DNA of 64,000 bases from Gavia stellata (GCF_030936135.1 NC_082611.1:8881001-8945000), one strand, 5' to 3'. Counted from the first letter of the stretch, positions 37,001 to 60,330 are shown. Notes: generated by a model not told the origin, from the letters alone. Numbers and translations are program-made.

Positions 37001-39877
37001 ACGTAATGTACATAAAACTCATACTATTGTACTAAGGGCATCTTTTACTCCCTGAAAATCTCTGCTTAAGGAGAGATAAGTGCTTAGTTCCTGTATTGTC
37101 AACGACTAGAGTAACTATACTCAACACAAACTGTAAACAAAAATAATCTAAATGTAATTCTGAAAGACGGTAATTTTTAAATCCTATTCTTGGGTTCATG
37201 AGCGAGTCCTCTCCAGTGAGCCATTTAACAAAAATGCCTCAGTTTCTCTCTTCATAAAAAAAGAGTAATAATGCTTTTCTGCTTCCCACAGCAAAGCTGT
37301 GAAAATGAAACTTTTAAAGAGCTTAGAAAAATCAGGTACCGTGTGCATATTAGTATTACTTAAAAAAAGGAAGGAAATGTGCAGTTAGGTGGGAGGAAAA
37401 GTCTGTACCAGGTTGTAAGGCAAAAATATTCTCTTTCACACGAAACTGCATTACCACTAAACAATCTTGTGCCTGTTTTGAAAATCTAAAGGCAATTATA
37501 ACATTGGAACAGAAAGCACTGTAAGGCTTATTAGGACCAGACTGGAGTAAAATCCCTTCTAATTCCTGACAGAATTATTTCAGATTTGGTTTGGAATTCG
37601 AGTTGAAACTGTTCTTTGTTGTCTTTGCTTAGCTTGCATTGCCACCAACAAATATGAACATAGTTAGGTCCCTGCTGCCTAGGGGGTCCAGGCCTGCTTA
37701 CAGCCTTAAACTGTTAATAAATCTAATCAAATGGGAAGAGGCAGTGTCAGTCCCATGTAGGTTTGGATGAGCTGTGACAGTGAAATGCAGCTTGGGAAAA
37801 GGTTCAAGCGCTGTGGAGCCACGTGGCTGTGCACTTTTGAGAATGCCTGAGGCTCAGAGATCGCACATTTGACACTCTCCTTTTTCAGAGTGTGCGTGTG
37901 CGCGTAGGGAGGAGTGAGGGGTTCAGGTTTTGATTAGCAGGCTACAGCCCCACTTAAACCAGCTCATAGCTAATCATAATGACCAGGGATAAAGAACAGC
38001 AACTTCGTCCTATATCATTTCCACTTTTTCCTATATCACAACCAAAAAATCTATTCCTATTTCCTACTTATCTGCTACACCGTAGATCTGTTTGTTAGTT
38101 ATGTCTATTATTGACAACCTAGTTTTGGCTACAGAGATAGGTTGCTTTTTTAATTCCTTTTTAAATAAAATTTTTCATGCATTTTAAATGGCACAAACCT
38201 GTAGGCTGCTAAGAGTAAATGTAACTTCCTGGGCATGAAAATATGCCATGACTTTTGTAAGCATATCGGCTGTCCAGACATTAGAACTGTAACAGAAAAC
38301 AGGACCAAAAATGCCAGTAAAATAATATAACATGTAAAATAGCAGATTATGAGACAAAACAAGAATAATCACACGAGTATTCAGCTTTCTGGCCTAACCA
38401 AACTAATAGCCGACCTATTTAATGCAATGAAAACACATGGTTCAATGAGGAACGGAATAAATTATAGTTATGGGGTTTTTCATCTAACTCCACAACCACC
38501 CACAATAATTTCAATTTTCCAACGTGTTGCCATTAGTATCATCTCCGGGCATGAGAGAAGCTGTGCTGTGGCTAGTCCGGAGCTGTAGGTATGCTTCCTG
38601 GCACCCCATTATGCCTGTTCTGGTCTGCTTGTGGGAAGAAAGCACAGTGACTAATGTCTGCTGCCTTTCCCCCAGCAGAGTCATTAATTTCAGTGTGTCG
38701 TCTTTACACAGCCATTGATTTGCTCAAAATATGTAGGAGTGGAATTGCCTTTGAGGCTTATACTGCTCCTTCAAATTTAGACAAAATTAGCAAATAATTC
38801 AAAAGTCACCAGGAGCTGGAAGAAGTGGGATGGATGGGGGATGGAGCAGGGCTGAAAGAGGGAGATGGACAGAAAGCTGGAACTGCACTTGATTTCCTTA
38901 AGAAGACATTCTGAAACATATGAACAAAGTTAATTATAAAAACTTTTGAAAACTGTAGCAGGTATTTATTCTCAGCCTCATTCTATGCATGTTTTTTGCT
39001 TTATCGTGAAAACCAGCTTTTTTCGTGTTAAGAGGAAATACTCCTCACAGGAGATCTAAATCAAAGTAATCATGTGCCAATTTCATTCTATCCACAATGT
39101 TCCAGTTTCTGTGGAAATGAAACAGATCATATCTGAAATGCAAGATAATAGAAAAAAATCAAGATGGTGAGAGGAATACATTACCTCTGAAAATGAAGTA
39201 TATCAAGGAGGGCTACATATGAGAAATGGAACATAAAAAGTTATGGTGAGTTATTGAGTTTTAATACCTTTTAGAAGCATAAGTGGGAACAATTTTGTAC
39301 ATTACCATTCAGATATTTCCCAGTTATTACTTCCTCCTAAGGAAAAAATGATAACTATATGTAATAAATTGTTATTTTTAGATTATGATATAAAATGTTA
39401 GTAGAGAGATCAAATAAAAATACTAACCACGGCTTTGTGTAATAATGGAGGCAAATCTGTAAAAGATTATCCCGTTACTAAAAGCTGATTTAATGTTTTA
39501 CCATTCAACTGTCTTATTAAAAAAATACATGTATTCTATGCAGCGATCAAAACTATATATACACATATAGTTTATTTACAAGCATTTAATGCAGTTTTGA
39601 TTAAATGTATTTACAGAAACAGTGAAAATAAAAGGCTGTTAAATAATAAGCAATTTTGGTTACATTCTTTGCTGGCGTAGCTCCATGAAGTCAAGAGACT
39701 AAAGCCCTAGTTACTAAACAGTACTGCGTCTATTTTACTACACATAGCTTTTTCCATCTACACAAAATATATCCCTTACACAGGAGTTCCGGTCTTACCT
39801 TCAGAGGTCTGACTGTGTGTAATCTCAGCATGATTCACTGATATCAATAAGAAACATATCTTCAAAAGTCTGGACAT
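4031..39877 (-). CDS. OTOA: OTOA, otoancorin: complete gene, 28 coding exons
   Basis: Otoancorin is a secreted, GPI-anchored protein of the mesothelin/stereocilin superfamily. In mammals it attaches the tectorial membrane to the spiral limbus of the inner ear, and loss causes the recessive deafness DFNB22. I reconstructed 28 coding exons by splice sites and phase. Their lengths sum to 3405 nt, giving 1134 residues plus stop, against about 1139 in human. Residues 1-18 are a signal peptide. The middle is Leu-rich helical repeat sequence with family landmarks such as [46 protein letters not shown] and [11 protein letters not shown] Ser/Thr-rich linker (about 1080-1112) precedes a hydrophobic tail (about 1113-1134). 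There is no frameshift or internal stop. All introns are GT-AG except intron 10, which is GC-AG. METTL9 lies upstream on the same strand. Identity is from recalled family sequence; inner-ear function in this species is inference. Confidence 0.97.
4099..7358 (-). other. OTOA: OTOA introns 27 and 26
   Basis: Apart from exon 27 (5279-5471) this stretch is intron. AT-rich unique-looking sequence, with no recognised repeat or RNA gene. Open frames on the plus strand at 5199-5567 are the opposite strand of exon 27. Confidence 0.7.
5279..5471 (-). CDS. OTOA: OTOA coding exon 27
   Basis: Acceptor TCCTCCCAG, donor AAGCG|GTGAGT. Reads [19 protein letters not shown] then [16 protein letters not shown]. 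It continues into a Ser/Thr/Ala-rich linker that is probably O-glycosylated. Phase 0 in, phase 1 out. Confidence 0.95.
7359..7456 (-). CDS. OTOA: OTOA coding exon 26
   Basis: Acceptor TTTGTTTTAG, donor TTCCAA|GTAAGA. Reads [20 protein letters not shown] then [12 protein letters not shown]. Phase 1 in, phase 0 out. Confidence 0.96.
8448..8584 (-). CDS. OTOA: OTOA coding exon 25
   Basis: Acceptor CCTTTTGCAG, donor AGCAG|GTAGCA. Reads [20 protein letters not shown] then [20 protein letters not shown]. Phase 2 in, phase 1 out. Confidence 0.96.
8986..9128 (-). CDS. OTOA: OTOA coding exon 24
   Basis: Acceptor TTTTGTAG, donor TTCAG|GTACTG. Reads [20 protein letters not shown] then [19 protein letters not shown]. 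Phase 0 in, phase 2 out. Confidence 0.96.
10571..10726 (-). CDS. OTOA: OTOA coding exon 23
   Basis: Acceptor CTTCTAAAG, donor ACCCAG|GTAAGT. It has 52 whole codons, including [20 protein letters not shown] and [19 protein letters not shown]. Confidence 0.96.
10727..14775 (-). other. OTOA: OTOA intron 22 (4.0 kb, longest of the gene)
   Basis: Mostly AT-rich, with an A-run at 11658-11671. About 13300-14240 is visibly richer in G and C and carries overlapping open frames of 100 or more codons in several frames. That is expected where stop codons are rare and is not taken as coding evidence. Confidence 0.6.
14776..14963 (-). CDS. OTOA: OTOA coding exon 22
   Basis: Acceptor TTTTTTTCCAG, donor AAGCAG|GTAACT. 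Includes [19 protein letters not shown] and [20 protein letters not shown]. Phase 1 in, phase 0 out. Confidence 0.96.
14964..18506 (-). other. OTOA: OTOA intron 21 (3.5 kb)
   Basis: AT-rich intron sequence. A short AT-alternating patch lies near 16528-16545. No exon, RNA gene or repeat family recognised. Confidence 0.65.
18507..18636 (-). CDS. OTOA: OTOA coding exon 21
   Basis: Acceptor CTTTGAAG, weak in pyrimidines. Donor CCTG|GTGAGT. Reads [19 protein letters not shown] then [20 protein letters not shown]. Phase 0 in, phase 1 out. Confidence 0.9.
18880..19170 (-). repeat. Ancient CR1/L3-type LINE remnant (tentative)
   Basis: The plus strand reads like the reverse complement of the 3' part of old CR1/L3 elements. 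A GAGTTCCACCATTT-like segment is followed by a degenerate AAAGTACTTT segment and then, about 170 nt on, AGTTGAAGAGTCCTATTCT. It is heavily diverged and the ends are estimated. It lies in OTOA intron 20, in the same orientation as the gene. Confidence 0.5.
19783..19876 (-). CDS. OTOA: OTOA coding exon 20
   Basis: Acceptor ATTTCTTCAG, donor AAAAG|GTATGT. After completing Gly it reads [20 protein letters not shown] then [11 protein letters not shown]. Phase 2 in, phase 0 out. Confidence 0.92.
19877..22006 (-). other. OTOA: OTOA intron 19 (2.1 kb)
   Basis: AT-rich intron with a pyrimidine-rich stretch at about 21540-21790. No exon or repeat family recognised. Confidence 0.6.
22007..22197 (-). 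CDS. OTOA: OTOA coding exon 19
   Basis: Acceptor TTGTTTCAG, donor TATGG|GTAAGG. Reads [20 protein letters not shown], then [14 protein letters not shown] and KYKLLELY. Phase 0 in, phase 2 out. Confidence 0.96.
23063..23180 (-). repeat. CR1 LINE, 3'-end fragment
   Basis: GGCTGAGTTTGGAAGGGACC followed by TCTGGAGG, GGTCCAACTCCCCTGCTCAA and AGCAGGTTGCTTGAGGCC is the reverse complement of the typical CR1 3' end. The element is therefore on the minus strand with its 3' end near 23063. CR1 is the dominant retrotransposon of birds. The usual terminal octamer repeat is decayed. Confidence 0.85.
23532..23667 (-). CDS. OTOA: OTOA coding exon 18
   Basis: Acceptor TTTCTGCAG. Includes [16 protein letters not shown] and LQKVQECL. 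The donor TTG|GTAGGT is followed 4 nt later by a second candidate (GTAG|GTATGG); only the first keeps phase 0 for exon 19. Confidence 0.94.
24746..24782 (+). repeat. Polypurine run, mostly A
   Basis: About 37 consecutive purines, A-rich with isolated G. In the OTOA pre-mRNA this reads as a polypyrimidine tract, but no AG acceptor with coding sequence follows it. Confidence 0.85.
25215..25288 (-). CDS. OTOA: OTOA coding exon 17
   Basis: Acceptor TTGGTTTTAG, donor CTTCC|GTAAGT. Reads [20 protein letters not shown] then LLVL plus CC. Phase 0 in, phase 2 out. Confidence 0.95.
25796..25913 (-). CDS. OTOA: OTOA coding exon 16
   Basis: Acceptor TTTTCCTATCAG, donor TATCAG|GTAAAA. Reads [19 protein letters not shown] then [10 protein letters not shown] and LLSPYQ. 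Phase 2 in, phase 0 out. A second AG lies 5 nt into the exon but would break the frame. Confidence 0.95.
26298..26353 (-). CDS. OTOA: OTOA coding exon 15
   Basis: Acceptor TTTATTTCAG, donor CTAAG|GTATGG. Reads [18 protein letters not shown] plus AG, completed to Ser by exon 16. Confidence 0.92.
26583..26640 (-). repeat. CR1 LINE, short 3'-end fragment
   Basis: AATTTAGGTTTGAAAGGACC then TCCGGAGATCATCTGGTCCA matches the reverse complement of the CR1 3' end, in the same orientation as the copy at 23.06 kb. It lies within OTOA intron 14. The right boundary is uncertain. Confidence 0.8.
26948..27088 (-). CDS. OTOA: OTOA coding exon 14
   Basis: Acceptor CCTCTTTTTAG, donor AGCCAG|GTAAAA. It has 47 codons with [19 protein letters not shown] and an NSS glycosylation motif. 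Phase 0 at both ends. Confidence 0.92.
27403..27570 (-). CDS. OTOA: OTOA coding exon 13
   Basis: Acceptor ATCTCTGCAG, donor AGGAAG|GTGATT. It has 56 codons, including [17 protein letters not shown] and [18 protein letters not shown]. Confidence 0.96.
28115..28330 (-). CDS. OTOA: OTOA coding exon 12
   Basis: Acceptor TTTACTTTAG, donor GAAAAG|GTACCT. It has 72 whole codons, including [36 protein letters not shown] and [18 protein letters not shown]. This is one of the most strongly conserved blocks of otoancorin. Confidence 0.97.
28710..28833 (-). CDS. OTOA: OTOA coding exon 11
   Basis: Acceptor TCTATATAG, donor CAGAAG|GTGGGT. Reads [18 protein letters not shown] then [20 protein letters not shown]. 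Phase 2 in, phase 0 out. Confidence 0.95.
28834..31341 (-). other. OTOA: OTOA intron 10 (2.5 kb, GC-AG)
   Basis: Begins GCAAGA after CTACAG and ends TATATAG. It contains an unremarkable plus-strand open frame of 163 codons at 29383-29874, the longest in the window, with no recognised homology. Confidence 0.7.
31342..31481 (-). CDS. OTOA: OTOA coding exon 10 (GC splice donor)
   Basis: Acceptor TACTCGTCAG. Reads [32 protein letters not shown] and RNTSTIY. The exon ends CTACAG followed by GCAAGA, a GC donor in the usual context. The phase-2 exit joins exon 11 to make Arg then LGLLVCF. Confidence 0.95.
31937..32043 (-). CDS. OTOA: OTOA coding exon 9
   Basis: Acceptor CAAAACAG, donor AATGAA|GTAAGT. 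Includes [19 protein letters not shown], almost identical to the mammalian segment. Phase 1 in, phase 0 out. Confidence 0.95.
32044..34862 (-). other. OTOA: OTOA intron 8 (2.8 kb)
   Basis: AT-rich on the exon 9 side (32.1-33.0 kb) and more GC-rich between about 33.2 and 34.35 kb. No repeat family or exon recognised. Confidence 0.6.
34863..34966 (-). CDS. OTOA: OTOA coding exon 8
   Basis: Acceptor TCACTTAG. Reads [19 protein letters not shown] then [15 protein letters not shown]. Two donors occur in tandem: GTG|GTATGT at 34862 and AAG|GTATTT further on. Only the first leaves phase 1, which exon 9 requires. Confidence 0.93.
35182..35417 (-). CDS. OTOA: OTOA coding exon 7
   Basis: Acceptor TTGCTTGCAG, donor AACTT|GTAAGC. 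This is the largest exon (236 nt). It includes [17 protein letters not shown], which carries an NxT glycosylation motif, then [14 protein letters not shown]. Phase 0 in, phase 2 out. Confidence 0.96.
35418..38198 (-). other. OTOA: OTOA introns 6 and 5
   Basis: Intron 6 holds a GC-richer block at about 35760-36480 that I could not assign to a repeat family. Intron 5 includes a GTGTGCGTGTGCGCG patch near 37891-37905. No additional exon seen. Confidence 0.6.
36850..36981 (-). CDS. OTOA: OTOA coding exon 6
   Basis: Acceptor ATACTTCAG, donor CATCTT|GTAAGT. It has 44 whole codons, including [19 protein letters not shown] and [13 protein letters not shown]. Confidence 0.94.
38199..38286 (-). CDS. 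OTOA: OTOA coding exon 5
   Basis: Acceptor GTTACAG, donor CTACAG|GTTTGT. Reads [16 protein letters not shown] then [13 protein letters not shown]. Enters in phase 2, leaves in phase 0. Confidence 0.92.
39185..39212 (-). CDS. OTOA: OTOA coding exon 4 (28-nt microexon)
   Basis: Acceptor CATATGTAG, donor AGAG|GTAATG. With the carried-over G it reads ALLDILHFQ, corresponding to the ALLDLIQFQ segment of the human protein. It leaves AG, which exon 5 completes to Ser. Confidence 0.87.
39306..39336 (-). CDS. OTOA: OTOA coding exon 3 (31-nt microexon)
   Basis: Acceptor TTCCTTAG, donor AATG|GTAATG. Reads [10 protein letters not shown] plus one extra base, corresponding to the EEI..GSYLN segment of mammalian otoancorin. 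It is separated from its neighbours by introns of only 91 and 93 nt. Confidence 0.85.
39428..39456 (-). CDS. OTOA: OTOA coding exon 2 (29-nt microexon)
   Basis: Acceptor TTTTACAG and donor GTG|GTTAGT flank 29 nt. Joined to the G left by exon 1 it reads [10 protein letters not shown], matching the DLxPLL segment of mammalian otoancorin. It enters in phase 1 and leaves in phase 0, as both neighbours need. Confidence 0.85.
39799..39877 (-). CDS. OTOA: OTOA coding exon 1 (start codon, signal peptide)
   Basis: Starts with ATG at 39877 and reads [18 protein letters not shown], a classic signal peptide: a basic residue, a hydrophobic core, then a small residue before the likely cleavage near A18. 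It ends at GAAG|GTAAGA in phase 1 after 26 codons. A possible splice acceptor (CACTAG) sits 5 nt before the ATG, ending the exon at 39882, so the 5' leader may come from an upstream noncoding exon. Confidence 0.88.
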
Positions 39878-42359
39878 TTCTTCTAGTGTTTATTAGAATG
39901 AGAAGATATTTGGATTGAAAAGGAAAATAAAAAGAACTGAGTCAAAAGGCAACGTTCACTTTCATAGCTATAAATCAGAGACATCCTAAGCTATGGAATA
40001 CAGACAGAGATCAGAATGATCTAAAAGTGCTTGCTCCCTAGTTTTTAATTTAGATCTTTTTCCAGGATAGAGATATATTTTATACAAATACAAGTCCACC
40101 AAGTGTGTACATGCAACTAGATTTATTCTCCTTTTAGCAAGTAGCTCTTTCAATTTTCTTCCTAGTAGCACTGTTTATTTACTAAGCCCCATTCCACCTA
40201 AATATGGCTTAAATGCAGTTTAATTTAAAAAAATGAACCAAACAAAACCCTTTTAAACTCAGATAAAATAGAAAGGAAATAGAGGGAGTGAGAACAGAAC
40301 TAGTAAAGAAACTCCAGGCAAACCCTAAGACTCTTCTAGCTTGTTAAGTTCCTGCACTATTACTGCAGACCAGGTCTGGGACCCTCTGTTTGCAGATCTC
40401 TGAACTCAAACGGTGGGAGGGCCTGGCCCTCTCCCTTGCCCCATGTCAGCGCAGGGTGCTCCAGGCAGGGAGGGTGAGGGAGTGCTCCCCTGCTCTGCAA
40501 AAAAGGGGGAAAAGGTCCTTGTGCCCTTCTGAAACAGAAGGAAAGCGACACATTTGGGAAATGGGGTTCAAGACCGTGCCACTTCATTTAGATGGATCAA
40601 AGCACTAGTCTTCGTACTCATGAGAAGTACACCACCAATTTTTCACCATCAGCTACGACACAGTTTCTACAGAAATACGTGTTTTAGTAGCTTTTGCTAT
40701 CCCTGCTGCCCTGTGCTATGTGGCATAAAGATCACTGAAAGATAAATTAACTGGCAGGGCAGTTAACGGGATAACCAGAGCTTTTCACCAGGGTGTCACT
40801 GATTCTTGTCAGAAAAGACTGACAGTCTCATAGATGTCCTATATGAAATAAATTTGTTGCTTTCAGTCTAGTTCCTGAAGGACAAGGACACATTGCAAGA
40901 ACGCCCAGCCTGAGAAGCAGCAGGGACGGAAAGGGAGCAGAGACTCAGCAGGTCTCACTCACGCAGGTGTTTCTGCAGCCACGTCCCCTCCACAGCACCA
41001 GGGACCGTTAACTGCTTTAATCCACGTCGCACCAAGTTTACTTCAGAGAGGATTTTCTGCCTCTGCATCCTCAGCCTGGCCCTCTGCCCAGCCGTGAGAG
41101 TCACCATCCCCACAGGTAAAACAATTAATTAATCTGAGATATGAGATGATGCTCTGCTCTACAGATTGCAGCTTCTTACATTGGGATTAGTCCATGATTT
41201 TACCAAATGACAAATTACCAAATGTTGGCCGATCTCGCTCTGGCCCTGAGATGACTTTGTTAGGTTTTTTCTCCTTTTCCTTCATTTCAAGGGTTTATCT
41301 GCAGCCACACTTAATTTCTGCATTTCTTTTTGTTGCTGAATTTGGTTCCATTATCTTTTTTTTTTTTTTAATAAAGTTCTCTGCCACGGCTTGAGTTACA
41401 GCTCTGAACATCTGATAAATACAAATGCCTTTTTCAGATTGTTTAATCTCACATATCAGCAAGGTACTCTTTTATGAAAATGTCTTTCAACAGCCTTTAG
41501 CAATACTTCAGTCTATCGCAAATACTTAACTCCAGTCTTGTAACAGGAGCGACTCAAACTGATGGATGATGGAAAATTTAAACATTAGACTTTAAGAAGC
41601 TACCGCCTCTGTCCTGTTCTTGCACACACTGAAACCCTTTTCAGCTATCCTTTTGGGAGCGCCACAGTTCATGTCTCTCATTCAGACATATCTGGTTCCC
41701 TAGACAATGAACTTGCTTGTGTTTGTTTCTGCCTTTGCCCTATTAATTTTGCAGTAAGGTTTGATTACTCTGCATAGCTTAAATCATGCTACCAATGTCA
41801 ATTCTGATTTGTTTTTTCCGACTTATTCACTTTGATCGGGGAGTGTATTTTAATTAAAGCGTGCTAAATTAGTATATAAGGAGATTAAATATTAAGGAAA
41901 GTGCTGGTTTATCCTTACTAACTCCAATGGACAATTAGCAGGTGCAGAGAAAGTCTGCTGTGAAATAGCCCTGCTTGTTAAGACAATTTGCGGGATGAAA
42001 CAGTTCCCTTTGTCAGTGAAACTAGTCCATTTGCAGAAGTTCACGGCAGCTTTTAGACAACCCCAAATCACCCTGTGGGGATCTCTGCAGATCCCATCCA
42101 GCATTTCCTCAGAGAGCACTCCTTGGACCACGGCAGCATATGCTGTGATCAGATCTCTGAGATGTCACCCTGGCAGGACTCTCCGGCTATGAGCAGCTCC
42201 CAGATTGCCTTCTCCCCTTGCTCCCCAAACAGCGGCTCTTCCATGTAAAGAAATCCTAGACATTTTATCACTTGCTCTAATACAGCCGCTGCCTTAACTG
42301 AAGCTTGATATCTGAAAGCTAACCTTATAATCATAAGTCTTGCTGATAAGCCCATGCAC

Positions 42360-43020
42360 CACCAGTGCCCGTCCTCCCCTTTGCAGCCAGGCTCTCAGCA
42401 CCTCTGCAAAAAAGCCCTATATGCGGTGAGGGAACCCTCAAGGAGTGCAGGCTGGCAAGGGAGGGGGGGGAAGTAAGGGGAGGGCAGAAGGGAAGAAAGA
42501 GATGTGGGGTTCTTGGGACATCTATGGGGCGAGCCAGGACCCCACGGCACTTTACCTGTCTCTGCCGTGTGCGTCTCCTTCCCCGCACTTGCAGTGCAAT
42601 GAGCTGGGCGGCTCCAGCCAGGGACCGGGAGCAGGGGGTAGGGACCAGGGGGTAGGGACCGGGGCCAGCACCGCCTCGCAGCCTCAGGTGTCTGCCCAGC
42701 AGCACCCAGCCTTCAGCCAGAGGGGAGGGGAAAAGTCTCCTCTGCTGAGGGGCTCAAAGGGTGAGGGACTCCCATAGCAGGCAGAAGAGGATGCATCCCC
42801 TCCTGAAATGAAGGGAGCTCAACCACTTGCATGGGGGCAACACACAGGGCCAGGCTAGTGCTGCCCAGCACCCTGCTCCCCCCACCTCCCCACCCCGAGC
42901 ACGGGCAGGTGGCCCTGGGCTCCTCGGAGCAGAATACCAACCGACTGTACCTGGGATTACCCAGCAAAAGGGGGCTGTGGTTTCTGTGAGACGAAGTTGT
43001 TCCAACTCCGTGTTGCAAGT
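42360..43020. promoter_or_regulatory. GC-rich island, candidate OTOA upstream promoter or first exon
   Basis: The strongest GC enrichment in the window, with scattered CpG and G-runs. On the minus strand GAGACAG|GTAAAG at 42556 is a good splice donor. It could join the acceptor 5 nt before the OTOA ATG. Open frames on both strands here are likely by-products of base composition. Promoter role is inference. Confidence 0.35.
42633..42660 (+). repeat. Tandem 14-bp G-rich duplication
   Basis: AGGGGGTAGGGACC occurs twice back to back, with further GGG runs on both sides. Confidence 0.9.
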
Positions 43021-44998
43021 TTCCGACTAAAGCATGCCCTTGCGCAGCATCTTTTTCCTGTGATGCAACACATCCAGTGCCACCTTGACAGAACAGAGAG
43101 TTTAGTTACTCTGCAGGGCAAAACACTGCACATTAGTGAGACCACCGAGGCGCTACCTGCACACTGTCACCCACAGCAGGACAGGGTCAGTGGAGGGATG
43201 ATTTAGGTTCCCCAAGCCCAGGAGTAATGAATTTGGACATTGGACTTGCAACAAACACTTGTCCCCTTGGATGACATCTTAAAAGTATTTCTGGCAATGT
43301 AATCAACTACTGGACTCAAGAGTTTCTTTGCATGGGATGTGTGAGAGACATTAACTACACACAAATGCACTCTCAAGGTCTGGAAAGAGAAAGAAGTCCC
43401 TTCCTTGACACAATGAGCCGCACTGTGCCCCTTCCTTTGCAAGGAACTCTCATCTTAGAAGCGGGGGCGTAGGTACAGTCCCTCAGGGCTACTCTGTACA
43501 TTCAACGGGACTAAGCAGGTTTTTGACCCCGTTGAACATGGTCTCTTAGAATTTAAGCTTACTCTGTTCATTGCTTTTCCCTATTATTGATCACATTTTA
43601 ATAAGTGTTATAATTTACCATGTCAAGTGTAAGAATACTTGTTTAAATAGAGCAAACAAAATAGTTGGGTTTTTTTTTCTTATGACTTCCTATTATTTAC
43701 ATTGCACCTTCTGTCCCCAAACCTCTCAAAGCTATTACAAACCAAAGTCCTAAGTGACAGGACTGAAAGATATGAGATGTGGAATGCATAGCCTCTTGTG
43801 TGATTTTTAATCTGTGGGATTAAAACACCTAAGTACCTTTGAAGAAGTTCGCCTTAATACATATTTGCCACGTGAAGCTAAACTCATTACACATTAAGAA
43901 ACGTATTTTCCCACTACTAGATAAGTACAAATGAAGGTAACAAACCAAAAGTAAACGGATTCACTCCAAAGCATACGTAGCTCATTTTTCCAACAGACAA
44001 ATCTGATTGTAGTGTGTCAAAATTCAACAGCACATGCTGAAATGAGAATACTGAGCCTGAATTACTGTTGAAAAAATGCTCCAGTCAAACCCCTTGCCCC
44101 ATACTACAGAATACTTATTTCACAATACTATTTCACAGAGATGACTGAGAATAAAAGGCTGTTAAATTAGCAAGAGAATTCACTAACCATCAGGCAAAGC
44201 AAGTCCAAGGTAAAGCTAAAAAGATACCCTGAAACATCCTACCTGGCATAAGATCAGCAATCATTAAAAAAAACCCCACAACTTTTTTAGACTTCAAAAA
44301 ACAAAAAATAAGTCAATTCTCACTTTACTTACCAGATACAAGCTGAGGTTTCTCTGCTCTCTCACACCACTTACATCCCAAGCAATGTATGACATACGCC
44401 TGCCAGTACTACTTATGATGCTACTTGTTTTTTTAAAGGAAGGTTAAATGTCAACTGCCAAAAATTATCCATTTTAAACAGAGTTCTTAAAACAAGACAT
44501 GTTAAAATAAATAGCATCTATTTAGTGTTCCTGAAGAAAATGTCCCAAGCTAGCAAAACCTTCAAAATCAGGTCCCTATAGTCTGATCCTCAGAGGCAGT
44601 TTGACTTGCAAAATTTGCAAAAAGCTGCCTGCAAGTTCTTTAAGCTGAAAACTTTCTAAGCAAGTTGTTCCCAAAAGTTTGTTATTAAACCCATCAGTTT
44701 AAAGTGCAGTTTTGGTAAGTTCTACCATAACCCCTTTGGCTGGAAAATGGCATATGCAAAAGCAATGAGGATTTATGAGGCTTTGAGAGGAACATGAAAG
44801 AAACCCAACCAAAAGTGATACATTTTTTGTGGACTGTTATCCCTTTAAACAATACTTAAACGCTGTTTAAATAAATGCAAGGTTGTGCTGCTACTGAGAG
44901 CTTGATTCTCAGCACAAAGAGCAGTTGCTGAAGACAAGCGTGGCTATGGTTACAAAAATGAACACAAAAGTTAATGCAAAAAGTCATCTCAAAAAAAG

Positions 44999-45509
44999 TT
45001 TATTAGCATGATTAAAAACGTGAAGAATGACAGTAAGAGAGAAAGTAACTTAGCATGGAAGAATATCCATTTCAACAGTTTATATTCAACAAGGGTGGAA
45101 CTGAATGGATAACTTTATTGCCAGATTTCACTTGATTTCTTTCACAACATTTCACATTGTATCAGTTTCATCATTATGAGGACTATTGCTTTTGTTTGGA
45201 TCTGATCCTTGTTGCAGGTAAGTATAAAAAAATATCCCCCATTACTGCTGGATTGCAGAATGCATTGTTGGTTTAAGAGCTGGTAAAAAAGAAATTCTCA
45301 ACTGAAGAGTCTGTTTTAGAAAAAACAACCTTTTTTTTCCTAATCGCACTACAAAGAAATACATTAGTATTTTGGCCTTTAAATTTCTTACATGGTATTT
45401 ATTTAGCATGGCAATCCCCGAATTCCCTCCCTTTAAGTAACCATAAATCAAACCCCTCTTTCAGAGGCTGCTTCTTGGGTTAGATTCTGAAGATTTACTT
45501 CATAGACGC
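44999..45509 (-). other. METTL9: Probable METTL9 3' untranslated region with poly(A) signals
   Basis: On the minus strand, AATAAA occurs at 45119-45114 and again at 45004-44999, about 395 and 510 nt after the METTL9 stop. Either could end the transcript. The right limit is the base after the stop; the left limit is the further signal and is a guess. Confidence 0.5.

Positions 45510-60330
<14,821 letters not shown>

Larger units (their letters stand above)
39878..44998. other. Interval between OTOA start codon and METTL9 3' end
   Basis: Should contain the OTOA promoter and any noncoding first exon (minus strand). AT-rich in most parts, with GC-richer patches at about 40.38-40.58, 40.88-41.12 and especially 42.36-43.02 kb. 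A T-run lies at 41357-41369. No protein-coding exon recognised. Confidence 0.6.

Noticed and set aside
39550-39573. AT-rich inverted repeat AAACTATAT...ATATAGTTT in OTOA intron 1
   Set aside because: Short arms of simple AT sequence, common by chance in such introns.
42331-42777. Open frames on both strands of the GC-rich island
   Set aside because: Explained by base composition. The predicted proteins are low-complexity and unrelated to known families.
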